In this document: piece by piece, positions 24,805-34,331 of the stretch | Layout of the letters: each line of letters begins with the position of its first letter | Position numbering within the stretch: the stretch's first letter is position 1 | DNA from: DAIDKA01 sp963726995 | Lineage (GTDB): Bacteria; Pseudomonadota; Gammaproteobacteria; Steroidobacterales; Steroidobacteraceae | DNA: 64,000 bases | Assembly (NCBI GenBank): GCA_963726995.1 | Contig: CAVSEP010000004.1 | Span: 1 to 64,000, forward strand | Direction: 5' to 3' | Translations under genes and position numbers: made by a program | Notes under the pieces: generated by a model | Databases searched by the model: none | What the model saw: only the letters and a program-made list of their open reading frames with translations | Told to the model about the DNA's origin: nothing

Positions 24805-26881
24805 TCAAATCGCGAGTCCCGGATCGCCCTCCAGAACCTGCCGGACTAGCCGTGGCCGTTCTCCCGGTCCCCACAGCCTCGAGGTATGCACCACGCGGTA
24901 GCGAAGATCGCCGCCGTCAGCGCGTTCACTGCGCGCGATCGGCCGCGGAATGCAGACGAATTCCGTCCGCATTTCATCCGCGACTTAGCCGAACCGTCGC
25001 ATAGCCGTGGCCGCCAAGATCGACGAACTCGAGGTGCGGGGCAAGATCCGGGTTCGACAGCGGATCGTGCGCGCTTCAGGTCGAAGCTCTTCGCATATTC
25101 AAGGCACGACCGGACGCCGTGCTTCAGCAGCATGTTGAAGGTCCAGTCGGGTTCGCCTACGCCGGGGCGATCGGCAAGGAACAGCGGACGCAGCGGATCG
25201 GTCTTTGGAAAGATTGTGCTCGAGCGCCTCCATGGTGCCGGCGCTCGACAGCGAGGCGCCGACGAAACTCAGGCCTACGGGATCGAACTTGCCCGGCGGC
25301 AATTCCGAAGTCGCGTAACCCGCCCAGAAGCTGTGTCGGTCGCCGGAAACGATCGCGAAGCCGGTAATCCTCTGCGTCGCGCACCAGGTCGTAGATCTCG
25401 GCGCGCTCCCGATACGCCGATCCATAATCGCCAGCGGCTCATCGAGGCATAGGTGCGTCTTCGGCCAGGTTTCCTTTGTCAATCCAGGCGGGAGGTTCTG
25501 CGGGTCGCCGCGCCAATCGGGCGCGCCTTCCGAATTGCCCCAGATCTTCCACGTCGCGGTCGATTTGCGCAGCTGGTCCTTGAACCAGGCCTTCTGCTCG
25601 GCGCCGAGGATCGTCTGCGGCGGCGCGTCCTTTCGCGGGATTGGGAACGTGCGCGCCGTTGAATGATGATTCCGGCCGGCGGGTTGCCGCCGTTGAAGGC
25701 GCGGCCGCCGTCGAGAATCTGCGCCGCATCCTCCGGGAACATGCCGGTGAACTCCGGACCAAAGCTCGGCGACGGAGGCGTCGCTGAAAGGGTCGGCGCT
25801 GCGATAACTGTGTTGGTCGGTGATGATCAGGTCGAGATGTCTGCCGTAGCGATAGGTAGCGGTAGCCGATCAGGCTGTTGATCGCGGCGAGATTGTTGGG
25901 CTCGTCGCCAAGGCCGTTCTCGTCCCATTCTCGATGGCGAACATCCGTCACCGCGGGCGGATCGAAGCTCTCGAGCGAGGGTCCGCTCGACCTTCTTGCA
26001 ACGCGGCGGGCAGATATTCCCACCATGCCTGGTTGGCGGCGACCTTGATGCTCTGTCCCGGGCGTTCGGTTCCTGCCGGCCTTCTGGATGCTTTGCCAGC
26101 CCTGCCACGAGAATTCGTGATTGTCCCACATGGCGACGAACGGCCAGCGCGCGCGCGCGTCCTGAAGGTCGGGATCGGCAAGATAGCCCTTGTAGATGGC
26201 GCGGTAGCCGTCGACCGTCAGCGGATAGTGGAAGTTGCCGGCTCTTGCCGCCGTCGGGGATGCGCGCGACCTCGTAGATCGTGCGGTCGTAGCGCGTCTT
26301 CACTTCGTCGGGATATTCGACGATCTCGTAGATGAAATCGCCGAGGTGCAGGACGAAGCCGAGCTGGTCTGGGCGCGGCGCGCTCATCCTCGAAGATCAT
26401 CCGGCGATAGGCGTTGAGCTTGCCTTCGTTGACGTCCTGGCAGCTGACGAACGCGAAGTTGACCGTGCGCGGATCGTCTGGCAGCGGCGCGGTGATCGTG
26501 CGGCCGACGCGGCTGCCGTTTCCGTCGGTGTCGGTGAAGCGATACCAGTAGGTGCGCGCCGGCTTGAGTCCGCCGACCAGGACTCGCGCGGTCCAGTCGG
26601 CGGCGCGGAAACGGGCGCGTGGGCATGCGCGACGACGCGGCGGAAGTGCTCATCCTCGGCGACCTCGACCGTCAGAATGTGGCGTTTCCCGTCACCGAGA
26701 CGGCTTGCGCGTCCACAGGATCACGCTGTTCGGAGTCGGGATCGCCCGAGGCCACCCCTTCGGGATAGAGATCGCGCCGTTCCTGCCATTTCACTCGCGA
26801 CGCCCGGGCGTTCCCGCCCCACGCGAGCGACGCGCCGAGCGCCGCTGCCACCTGGATGAATTCGCGACGGTCCAGTGTCAT
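24805..26881 (-). pseudogene. phoD: Frameshifted PhoD-type alkaline phosphatase/phosphodiesterase gene
   Basis: Pieces of one PhoD-family protein lie in order on the minus strand but in changing frames: start MTLDRREFIQVAAALGASLAWGG (Tat-type signal) with LYPEGVASGDPDS; then NSVILWTRKPS; ILTVEVAEDEHFRRVV; FAFVSCQDVNEGK; FVLHLGDFIYEIVEYPDE; MWDNHEFSWQGWQSIQ; a GFAIVSGDRHSFWAGY segment; and finally EFVDLGGHGYATVRLS with a natural stop at 24805. GDF, NHE and GDRH are metal-ligand motifs of the family. At least six single-base-type shifts interrupt about 2.1 kb, yet each piece retains conserved motifs and reads cleanly. So it is either a very recent pseudogene or locally poor sequence. If intact it would be a secreted metallophosphoesterase. 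Confidence 0.8.
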
Positions 26882-26954
26882 CGCCTACCTCCTCTCAAGT
26901 GCCTCCGTGCGCCAGCGCAAGCCGATAGCGCCCGCATCAGGGGCGCTGGCCAGC

Positions 26955-28271
26955 CTAAATGGACAGCGGCGCCGTGCTGTCGCCGAAGTGTTCCTCCGGG
27001 CAACCCAGCTTATTCAGGATTGCCAACAGCAGATTCGACATCGGGGTCAGTTCTCGCTGCCGCACGTGGCGGTTGCCTTGCAACGCACCGCCGGCTCGCC
27101 CGGCCAGGACGATCGGCAGGGGATCATGATTGTGGGAGTTGCCGTCGCTCATGCCACTGCCGTACAGGACGAGCGAGTGGTCCAGCAGTGTGCCATCGCC
27201 GTCAGGCAGCTTGGCGAGCTTCTCTACGAAGTAGGCGAACAGCTGCACGTGATAACGATTCAGCACCGCAAAGCGCGCCTTGTTGCTCTCGATGTTGGAG
27301 TGATGCGAGAGAATGTGAAAGGAATCCAGGACCCCGCTCTTTGGATACACCGCGTTGCTCAGTTCCTTCGCCAGCATGAAGGTGCTGATGCGGGTGATCT
27401 CGGTCTGCCAGGCCAGGGCGAGCAGGTCGTACATCAGCTTGATGTGCTCTTCCACGTCCTCCGGGATGCCGGCCGGCCTGCTGGGCAACGTGACAGCGCT
27501 GTCCACGCGCTTGGCGGACTGCTCGATGCGCCGCTCGATCTCGCGAACGTCGGTCGTAAAACGCTCCAGGCGTTCGCGGTCCACCGCCGGCAATGTCCGG
27601 CTTAATCCGTGGATCTGCTCGGTCACCGAGTCAAGCAGACTCAGGGCCTGCGCGCGGCGTGCCGCGCGCTGCGCATCGTTCGCCCCGTCGCCGAAGAGTT
27701 GCTCGAATAGCGCTTGCGGGTTGTTCTGCATTGGAAGCGACGCGGTTTCGCTCTGCCATGACAGCGTATTGCGATAGGCGCAGCTCAGCCCCTCGCCGCA
27801 GTTGAGACTGGAATCCTCGATCATCAGCTCCAGCGACGGCAGCGGCGTGTCGCCGCCTGAGTGTTTCGCCAGCACTTGATCCGCGGTGATGCCGAGCCGC
27901 GGCTGGGCCCCGGCAGTGGCCTTCGCGCCGCTCAAGAATGCTGCGGAGGAGCGGTTGTGGTTGCCTGTGGCGCCCCCGGGCCCATAGGCGAGCGCATGAC
28001 CCAGGTCGGAGATGACACTGATGTGGGAGCGATAGGGTGCCAGGGGCTGCAGAATCTCGCTGAAGGTGAAATCGGCGCCCTCGTTCGGCGGCGTCCAGCG
28101 CGACATGGTGGCGCCGTGCGGAAAGTAGATCGCCCCGAAACGAGTCTGCGGCTTCGGGGCCGCACCCAACGCCGGAACCATCGAGTCGAGCAGCGGCAGC
28201 GCAAGGGCGGCGCCCGCGCCGCGCAGGAGCGCGCGGCGTGATAGGTGTCGGCGCGTGATGAAGTTGGCCAT
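26955..28271 (-). CDS. DUF1552 protein with twin-arginine signal
   Basis: A 438-residue protein from the ATG at 28271 (MANFITRRHLSRRALLRGAGAALALPLLDSM), which has AAGGAG 7 bases upstream; a GTG at 28298 overlaps the preceding stop but is less likely. The N-terminus is a Tat signal. The rest matches DUF1552, an exported family found beside DUF1592 cytochromes in Planctomycetes, Acidobacteria, myxobacteria and some gammaproteobacteria; the fold resembles sulfatase/alkaline-phosphatase-like proteins (FGAIYFPHGATMSRWTPP, LVLYGSGMSDGNSHNHDPLPIVLAG). The biochemical role is unknown. Last gene of the ankyrin-DUF1592-DUF1552 operon. Confidence 0.85.
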   Translation of the reverse strand: MANFITRRHLSRRALLRGAGAALALPLLDSMVPALGAAPKPQTRFGAIYFPHGATMSRWTPPNEGADFTFSEILQPLAPYRSHISVISDLGHALAYGPGGATGNHNRSSAAFLSGAKATAGAQPRLGITADQVLAKHSGGDTPLPSLELMIEDSSLNCGEGLSCAYRNTLSWQSETASLPMQNNPQALFEQLFGDGANDAQRAARRAQALSLLDSVTEQIHGLSRTLPAVDRERLERFTTDVREIERRIEQSAKRVDSAVTLPSRPAGIPEDVEEHIKLMYDLLALAWQTEITRISTFMLAKELSNAVYPKSGVLDSFHILSHHSNIESNKARFAVLNRYHVQLFAYFVEKLAKLPDGDGTLLDHSLVLYGSGMSDGNSHNHDPLPIVLAGRAGGALQGNRHVRQRELTPMSNLLLAILNKLGCPEEHFGDSTAPLSI

Positions 28272-28294
28272 CGCTGTCTCCTTGACTGTCTTGC

Positions 28295-30565
28295 TCACTC
28301 GCGGGCAGTCAGACCGCTGCCCTGCGGCGCCCTGGGCTGCTGACGGAACGGCGCGCTTTGCGCAATGCCCAGTACCAGCGCGCTGAAGCGCAGATTCTCG
28401 CGCAGCGCCTGCCTGCGGATCGTCCGCACCGCCGGCATGTCATGGTAATCGATCGCGCGCCCGAGGGCGTAGACCATCATCTTCTGCACCAGGTTCGTGA
28501 CGAACAGGTCCGAATGCGACATCAGCGCGGCGTTCAGGCTCTCGGGACCGGCAATCCTCGTGCCATCCATCAGGATGCCGCTGGCGTCAATCTTCGAGTC
28601 GCCATCGCGCTCGCGCCAGGCGCCGATGGCATTGAAGTTCTCCAGCGCGAAGCCCACCGGATCGAATACGTTGTGGCACGAGGCGCAGCTCGGATTCTTG
28701 CGGTGTGCTTCGAGGCGCTGCCGTACGGAGGCGGTGATGACCTGAGTACCGTCGCCGTCGATATTGGTCTCCACACCCGGCGGCGGCTGCGGAACGGGTG
28801 AATTCAGGAGGTTTTCGAGTATCCAGCTGCCACGAATCACCGGCGATGTGCGGCTCGCGGTCGAGGTGATCGTGAGGATACTGCCCTGACCGAGCAGGCC
28901 GCGGCGGTGAGTGCCGGGCGGCAACTTCACCCGGCGGAAGTAGGAGCCGCGCACGTCGGGGATGCCGTAGTGCTTCGCCAGGCGCTCATTCAGGAAAGTA
29001 TAGTCGGCGGTGAGCAATTCGGTGACCGGGAGATCTTGAGTCCGCACCCAATCCACCAGCGAGCGGGTTTCCTCGATGAAGGCGCTGCGCAGATTCTCAT
29101 CGAATCCCTCGACCTCCGGCGTCACTTTCTCGAGTTCCCGCAGATGCAGCCACTGCCCGGCGAAGTTCTGCACCAGCGCATAGGCCTTGCGATCCGCGAG
29201 CATGCGTCGCACCTGCGCGGCGAGCACCTCGGGCCGGTGCAGCTCGTTCTTCACTGCGAGATCAAGCAGCTGCGGGTCAGGGATGCTGCTCCATAGGAAG
29301 AAGGACAGGCGCGAGGCGAGCTCCACGTCAGTGACGGTGTAATGTGTGCCGGAGGCAACGTCGCCGGGTTGCGCCTCGAAGCGAAACAGGAAGCGCGGAT
29401 CGATCAGGATGCGCGCCAGCGCCTGCTGGATGCCGGCCTCGAAGCCGCCCTCGTCGTGACCGCGTTCGTAGAACCGCATGATATCGGCGAGATCCCCGAG
29501 CTGTCTTGGGGCGCGAAACGCACGGCTGGCCATGTCCACCAGAATCTTTTCGGCGCAGCCGCGTTCCTGCGCCTTCGATTGCGGATGGCAGCTGAAGATG
29601 CGCCGCCGGCTCTCGGTGTCGCCGAGCCCCGTGGCATTGAACGGGCCGGCGATCTCCACGCGGTCGATCCCGGCGTTCCACTTGTAGACCGAATATATAT
29701 CGTTTACGCCAGTGGGCCGCCGGGCCTCAAAGAGCGCCGCGGTCAGCACGTGACGTCCCGCGTTGACGTGCATGCGGAAGTCACTCAGGTGCGGGTTTTC
29801 CACGCGCCGACCGTCGAGGGCGAAGTCGATCATGAAATTGGCGTTGGACATCGTCGCGAAATTGCCGCGGATACTGAAGCGATACTCAGCGTCGAGCGGA
29901 AAGTCATACTCCACGCGCAAACCGCCGTGCGATCCGAGCGGGAGCCCCTCCAGGTGCTGGTCCTGTGCGAGTTTCTCAGGCGCCTGGTAGATCGCCGTGC
30001 TCTCAGGGGTGGCCATGTCGCCCACTGCGGTCCGGCTCAGCTTCATCGCTGCGGAGGTATACCCCTGGATGAGCGCCGGTGAAATTCCGAGGCCCGCGGC
30101 GACATTGTCGAAACCCGCGCTGGCGTCATCGGGGGGCAGCAGGCCGCTTACGTCCGCCGGCATGCCGAACAGGTCACGGATGGCGTTGGCGTACTCGGTG
30201 CGATTCAGCCGGTGCAGTGCCGGTGCGGGCGCCGCCGCGCCGCCGCCGCCTTGTCCCGCCTGCGCATCCAGGCGCGCTTCCAGCATTGAAGCGATCGCCT
30301 CGGCGTGCGCGCGTGACGGACGCTCTTTTCCAGGTGGAGGCATCATGCCCGCGCGCAGCTTACCCGCCACCTTTTCCCACGACTCCGCTTCAGCACCGAC
30401 GTGCACGGGATCCAGAGTGGTGAGGTCGAGACCACCTGCCCAGTCCGTGGTGTTGTGGCAGTCAGAGCAATAGCGCTCGATGGTGCCCGGCACGTCCGTG
30501 TCGGCCCAGGCGCCCGCGGGCCACAGCAGGCACCATGCAATTCGCAACCACGGCTTGCGCTGCAT
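28295..30565 (-). CDS. DUF1592/DUF1588-type exported cytochrome (Planctomycete cytochrome C)
   Basis: A 756-residue exported multidomain protein. Signal peptide (1-21); N-terminal haem domain with YCSDCHN (CxxCH) and GMMPPPGK as likely Met ligand region; DUF1587 (LHRLNRTEYANAIRDLFG); DUF1595/1592 middle region; DUF1588 with a second haem-type motif CASCHNVFDPVGFALENFNAIGAWR; and a C-terminal DUF1585 segment (FVTNLVQKMMVYALGRAI). The family is presumed to do periplasmic redox chemistry, but no reaction is established. Its start overlaps the ankyrin stop (TGATG) and its stop nearly touches DUF1552, so the three are translationally coupled. Confidence 0.88.
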   Translation of the reverse strand: MQRKPWLRIAWCLLWPAGAWADTDVPGTIERYCSDCHNTTDWAGGLDLTTLDPVHVGAEAESWEKVAGKLRAGMMPPPGKERPSRAHAEAIASMLEARLDAQAGQGGGGAAAPAPALHRLNRTEYANAIRDLFGMPADVSGLLPPDDASAGFDNVAAGLGISPALIQGYTSAAMKLSRTAVGDMATPESTAIYQAPEKLAQDQHLEGLPLGSHGGLRVEYDFPLDAEYRFSIRGNFATMSNANFMIDFALDGRRVENPHLSDFRMHVNAGRHVLTAALFEARRPTGVNDIYSVYKWNAGIDRVEIAGPFNATGLGDTESRRRIFSCHPQSKAQERGCAEKILVDMASRAFRAPRQLGDLADIMRFYERGHDEGGFEAGIQQALARILIDPRFLFRFEAQPGDVASGTHYTVTDVELASRLSFFLWSSIPDPQLLDLAVKNELHRPEVLAAQVRRMLADRKAYALVQNFAGQWLHLRELEKVTPEVEGFDENLRSAFIEETRSLVDWVRTQDLPVTELLTADYTFLNERLAKHYGIPDVRGSYFRRVKLPPGTHRRGLLGQGSILTITSTASRTSPVIRGSWILENLLNSPVPQPPPGVETNIDGDGTQVITASVRQRLEAHRKNPSCASCHNVFDPVGFALENFNAIGAWRERDGDSKIDASGILMDGTRIAGPESLNAALMSHSDLFVTNLVQKMMVYALGRAIDYHDMPAVRTIRRQALRENLRFSALVLGIAQSAPFRQQPRAPQGSGLTARE

Positions 30566-32121
30566 CAGCGTACCTCCCTGCCTTGATCGCGAAGCAGCTG
30601 CGTGATGAGCGCGATGCTGCTGGGCTTGGGTTGCGCCGGATGCGTCGCGAGAAAAACTCCTTTGGCCCAGTCCAGCGCGGAGCGGTGTTCGTGGTCCTGC
30701 GCCGTAAGGTCGGCGCCGCGTGTGACCAGGAAACGAATGATGTCGTCCGAGCCGCGATTCGCCGCGCCGTGGAGCGCTGTGATGCCCATGGAGTTCGCCT
30801 GGTCTACATCCATGCCGAGATCGGCACAGAGCTTTACCGCCTGCAGCAGCTGGTCCGGACCCTCGGTCCAGGTTTGCGCGAGCACCCAGTTGACACCGGC
30901 CGCCGCCATCAGCGGCGAGGTGCCATGAAAGGTATCGATGCGGGGATTCGCGCCGTGTTCGAGCAACAGTTTCATCACGGTGACGTCACCGGCCAGCGCG
31001 GCCGTGAGGAAGGGCGTCTGCCCGGTGAAGTCGACCCACTCCAGCGAGCCGGTGATCTCCAGCAAGTGATGGCGAAATGGCGGAGTTTCCTTGGTGCGCG
31101 CATTCACGTCCGCGCCCGCTGCAAGCAGAGCGCGAATCAGCTCCAGTATGGGGCGGCGATCGATACCATTGATGAAAGTTGCGTTGTGGACGTAGAGATT
31201 GCGCACGTTGACCGCTTCCCACAATGGGCTGCGCCCGTACCAGTCCTGCCCATTGACGTGGCTGCCGTGGTCCAGCAGGTAGTGCGCGATGGCCACATTG
31301 TCATTGGAGACGGCCATCAGCAGCGGCCAGATGCCATTGGCCTCCTTCGCGTTGACGTCCGCACCCGCCGCGATCAGCCGCTTCGCAACCTCGACATGAT
31401 CGTGGCGGGCCGCATAGAGCAGTGGTGTCATGCCACCGGCCGCCGGCTCGCGCCGCCCGCGGTCGGCGGGCACGCCACCACGGATGATGCCCACGCCATA
31501 GCCGAAACCAGGCACGGAATTAGGCTTAATGAAGGGGGGTGGCTCGCCCACGATGGTTCCGACGTTGGGATTCGCGCCGCGCGCGAGCAGCGCTGACACT
31601 ACGTCCGCTGCACCAGCGCGTGCCGCGAACATCAGCGCGGTCTGACCGTAGTTCGGATCGCGGGCATCGACCTGGGCTCCTTGTTTAAGCAGCTGATCCA
31701 CCACTGCCAGCACGCCAATCTGTGCGGCCATCATCAGGTGGGTTTCGCCGCTCGGTTCGGCGTGGTTGGCGTCGGCGCCGGCCCTTAGCAGCAGGCTGAC
31801 CATCTGCGAATTGCCGTTGGCGATGGCGAGGCTGAGCGGACTGACGCCGCGCTCGGTCAGACCGTTGGGATCGGCCCCTGCCTTCAGCAGCCGTTTCACC
31901 GCCTCGAGGTCATCCACGCGCACGCGCCAATGTAACGGCGGTGTGCCGAAGTAGCCGCGGGCGTTGGCATCCGCGCCGCTCCTCAACAGCGCATACATGA
32001 GCGGCAGGTCGCCGTTCATCGCGGCGTCCGCAACGGCGCCCGTTTCCGCACCGATCGCAATATGCGCACTGGCTTGTGCCAGAATCAGTACTAGGACGGC
32101 CGACCACCCGCCGCGACTCAA
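30565..32121 (-). CDS. Exported ankyrin-repeat protein
   Basis: A protein of about 518 residues with a signal peptide (AVLVLILAQASAHIAIGA) and roughly ten to eleven ankyrin repeats (units such as G-TPLLYAARHDHVEVAKRLIAAGADVNAK). I place the start at a TTG at 32121, because GGGGGAG lies 7 bases upstream and the hydrophobic segment follows directly; an in-frame GTG at 32199 would add 26 residues before the signal. Ankyrin repeats bind proteins, here probably in the periplasm, and the partner may be the DUF1592/DUF1552 pair encoded next, with which it is coupled by a one-base stop/start overlap. Confidence 0.82.
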   Translation of the reverse strand: MSRGGWSAVLVLILAQASAHIAIGAETGAVADAAMNGDLPLMYALLRSGADANARGYFGTPPLHWRVRVDDLEAVKRLLKAGADPNGLTERGVSPLSLAIANGNSQMVSLLLRAGADANHAEPSGETHLMMAAQIGVLAVVDQLLKQGAQVDARDPNYGQTALMFAARAGAADVVSALLARGANPNVGTIVGEPPPFIKPNSVPGFGYGVGIIRGGVPADRGRREPAAGGMTPLLYAARHDHVEVAKRLIAAGADVNAKEANGIWPLLMAVSNDNVAIAHYLLDHGSHVNGQDWYGRSPLWEAVNVRNLYVHNATFINGIDRRPILELIRALLAAGADVNARTKETPPFRHHLLEITGSLEWVDFTGQTPFLTAALAGDVTVMKLLLEHGANPRIDTFHGTSPLMAAAGVNWVLAQTWTEGPDQLLQAVKLCADLGMDVDQANSMGITALHGAANRGSDDIIRFLVTRGADLTAQDHEHRSALDWAKGVFLATHPAQPKPSSIALITQLLRDQGREVR

Positions 32122-32241
32122 CTCGATTCTCCCCCAAGGCCCCCTGCATTGGCAGGCGCGGACGCGACCATAATCGCAACCGGAGTTCCCTTCCCGCACC
32201 GGTCATTCTACCATGGCCGAAACGACCATCGAGAGGGACCT

Positions 32242-33255
32242 ATGCGCCAGCCATGTTCTGCGTCAGTTCCGGCCTCCCATGACGTACCGACCAACCGGCG
32301 CGACGTGTTGCGCGCGGGGCTGGCCCTTTCCACCGGCGCAATGCTCGGGTCGAGCCGCAAAGCTCTCGCGGCGGACGCCGGGGCCGCGGATGCCGGCCCA
32401 GCCGATGCGCGTCTGCTGCCAGGCTTCAAAGTGGACAAGGTCAAGACCAGCGGCGCATTGCTGCATACGGTCGTCGGCGGTAATGGACCGCCGCTGCTGC
32501 TGCTCCACGGCGCGCCGCTGACACACCTGTCCTGGTATCGCGTCGCGCCGGAGTTGGCACAAAAATACACCGTCGTGGCCCCGGACCTGCGTGGCTACGG
32601 CGACAGCAGCAAGCCGCAAGACGGCGACCAGCACATCAACTATTCCAAGCGAACCATGGCGCAGGACGCGGTGGAACTGATGCGCTATTTCGGTTTTGAC
32701 CGCTTTGCCGTTGTCGGTCACGACCGCGGCGGTCGCGTCGCGCATCGTCTCGCTCTCGACCATCCGGATGCGATCACGCGCATGTCCGTGCTCGACATCG
32801 TCCCCACGTATTACCTGTACACGCACTTGACCAAGGCGTTCGTCGATGCCTACTTTCACTGGTTCCTGTTCATCCGCCCCGCGCCTTTCCCGGAGAACAT
32901 CATCAATGCGAATCTGGAGGGCTATGTCGGTGGCGGCGCGCCGCCCGCGTTGCGCGCGGAGTACCTGCGCGTGATGAAGGATCCGGCGGCCGTACACGGA
33001 ATGTGTGAAGACTATCGCGCTTCGGCCGGCATCGACATGCAGTTTGACGAAGCGGACCTGGGCAAGAAGATCTCCTGCCCGCTGCATGTGTTGTGGGCCA
33101 AGGATGGGGCCATGGGGCGAATGTATGACGTGCTGGGGATCTGGAAAGAGCGCGGTGCGCAAGTTACCGGTGCTGCGATGCCGGGGGGCCACGCCTTCCA
33201 GGAGACGCATCCTCAGGAGACTCTGGCGCAGTTACTGCCGTTCCTGGCGGGGTGA
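32242..33255 (+). CDS. Tat-exported alpha/beta hydrolase, fluoroacetate/haloacetate dehalogenase-like
   Basis: A 337-residue hydrolase from the ATG at 32242 (MRQPCSASV...), with GAGAGGGAC just upstream. Residues 19-20 (NRRDVLRAGLALS) form a twin-Arg signal, and an Ala/Asp-rich spacer follows. The catalytic domain has LLLLHGAP, DLRGYGDSSKP, the nucleophile elbow GHDRGGR (Asp161, Arg162, Arg165), YFHWFL (His206-Trp207) and PGGHAFQETHP (His). Asp nucleophile, DRxxR and the His-Trp pair are the arrangement I know from fluoroacetate dehalogenases, which hydrolyse carbon-halogen bonds; epoxide hydrolases share the Asp nucleophile. Export is unusual for this group. It is divergent from the ankyrin operon. 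Confidence 0.8.
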   Translation: MRQPCSASVPASHDVPTNRRDVLRAGLALSTGAMLGSSRKALAADAGAADAGPADARLLPGFKVDKVKTSGALLHTVVGGNGPPLLLLHGAPLTHLSWYRVAPELAQKYTVVAPDLRGYGDSSKPQDGDQHINYSKRTMAQDAVELMRYFGFDRFAVVGHDRGGRVAHRLALDHPDAITRMSVLDIVPTYYLYTHLTKAFVDAYFHWFLFIRPAPFPENIINANLEGYVGGGAPPALRAEYLRVMKDPAAVHGMCEDYRASAGIDMQFDEADLGKKISCPLHVLWAKDGAMGRMYDVLGIWKERGAQVTGAAMPGGHAFQETHPQETLAQLLPFLAG

Positions 33256-33411
33256 TCCGGCAAGCGGATCATGAAGGCCCCATCCAGGTACTGACAAGGC
33301 GCTCGCCTTAGAGTGCGCCTTCAATTTGGCCTTTTCCTGAAGCGTCAACTGGACCGAAAATCGACCCCCAGGTCAATGGCGATGCCGAGAATTGCGGCTG
33401 GAGGTGAGCAG

Positions 33412-34032
33412 ATGAAATATTGTCAAGTCGCGATAGCCATTCTGTCGACGATTGGTGCCCTCGCAGCCCGAGCGGAGGAACGGTTGCCAACCATCCCTCC
33501 TGCGCAGTACACGGAGGAACAGAAGCAGGCAGCAGCCGACTTCGCGTCAGCGCGAAAGGTTCCGGTATTCGGTCCGTTCGAGCCCTTAATGTACAGCCCG
33601 CAGGTAATGTCGACGGCGCGCGCGATGGGTGACTATCTTCGATATAAGTCGGCAATAGGTAATACGCTAAGCGAACTCGTAATCCTGATGACCGCTCGCC
33701 AATGGATACAGAGCTATGAATGGTCCTTGCACTATCCGCTTGCATTGAAGGCTGGTATTCGGAAGGAGGTCGCCGACGACATCGCCATTGGCCGGCGTCC
33801 GACGGCGATGAGCCCTGACGAAGAGACGGTGTTCGACTTCACTGACGAACTTCTGCGGAAGAAGCAAGTTTCCGATGGGACATTCGAGCGCGCCAAGTCT
33901 CGCCTAGGAATGAAGGGAGTTGTCGACATGACGGGAATTGTTGGTTACTACACGTTTCTTGCAATGCAGCTGAACGTTGCGCAGTACCCGGCCATCAAGG
34001 ACGGAGAGAAGCTTCCTCGGGTGCCTCGCTAG
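33412..34032 (+). CDS. Periplasmic carboxymuconolactone-decarboxylase-like protein
   Basis: A 206-residue protein from the ATG at 33412, chosen because GGAGGTGAGCAG precedes it and a signal peptide (MKYCQVAIAILSTIGALAARA) follows. The mature part is all-helical and matches the CMD/AhpD-like family: LSELVILMTARQWIQSYEWSLHYPLALKAGI is the characteristic helix pair. The usual CxxC of AhpD peroxidase partners is missing, with Tyr-Glu-Trp in that area, so a thiol-peroxidase role is doubtful. Many exported members surround aromatic or alcohol degradation genes; here the neighbour is the dehalogenase-like hydrolase, 156 bp upstream, and a shared role is only an inference. Confidence 0.78.
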   Translation: MKYCQVAIAILSTIGALAARAEERLPTIPPAQYTEEQKQAAADFASARKVPVFGPFEPLMYSPQVMSTARAMGDYLRYKSAIGNTLSELVILMTARQWIQSYEWSLHYPLALKAGIRKEVADDIAIGRRPTAMSPDEETVFDFTDELLRKKQVSDGTFERAKSRLGMKGVVDMTGIVGYYTFLAMQLNVAQYPAIKDGEKLPRVPR

Positions 34033-34331
34033 CCCAAGGCTCCTGCGCATACAACTTTAAAGTTGAACGACAGCTTTTTGGATGTCAGTTCGGGCCATTC
34101 AAGGAGTCCTTTTGGCTGAGAGTGCACTTGAACGGTGTTATAGCGCACAAGAGTTGGCGTTCCGTCGGATGTTGCGATTCCGCGAGCTGCGTTGCCAACC
34201 AAGGCGCATTTTGACCCTCTCCTGCCCCGTTCGTCACCGGCAGCTATCGGGAATCCAAATTAACCGACGCGTTTCGTCATCGCATGTGCCTGACCGCGAT
34301 AGTGGGTTTCGTGGCAGCTTGCTCCCGAGTC

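Noticed and set aside
24886..26335. Several plus-strand frames across the broken PhoD gene
   Set aside because: They are shadows; only the minus strand shows PhoD motifs, in broken frames.
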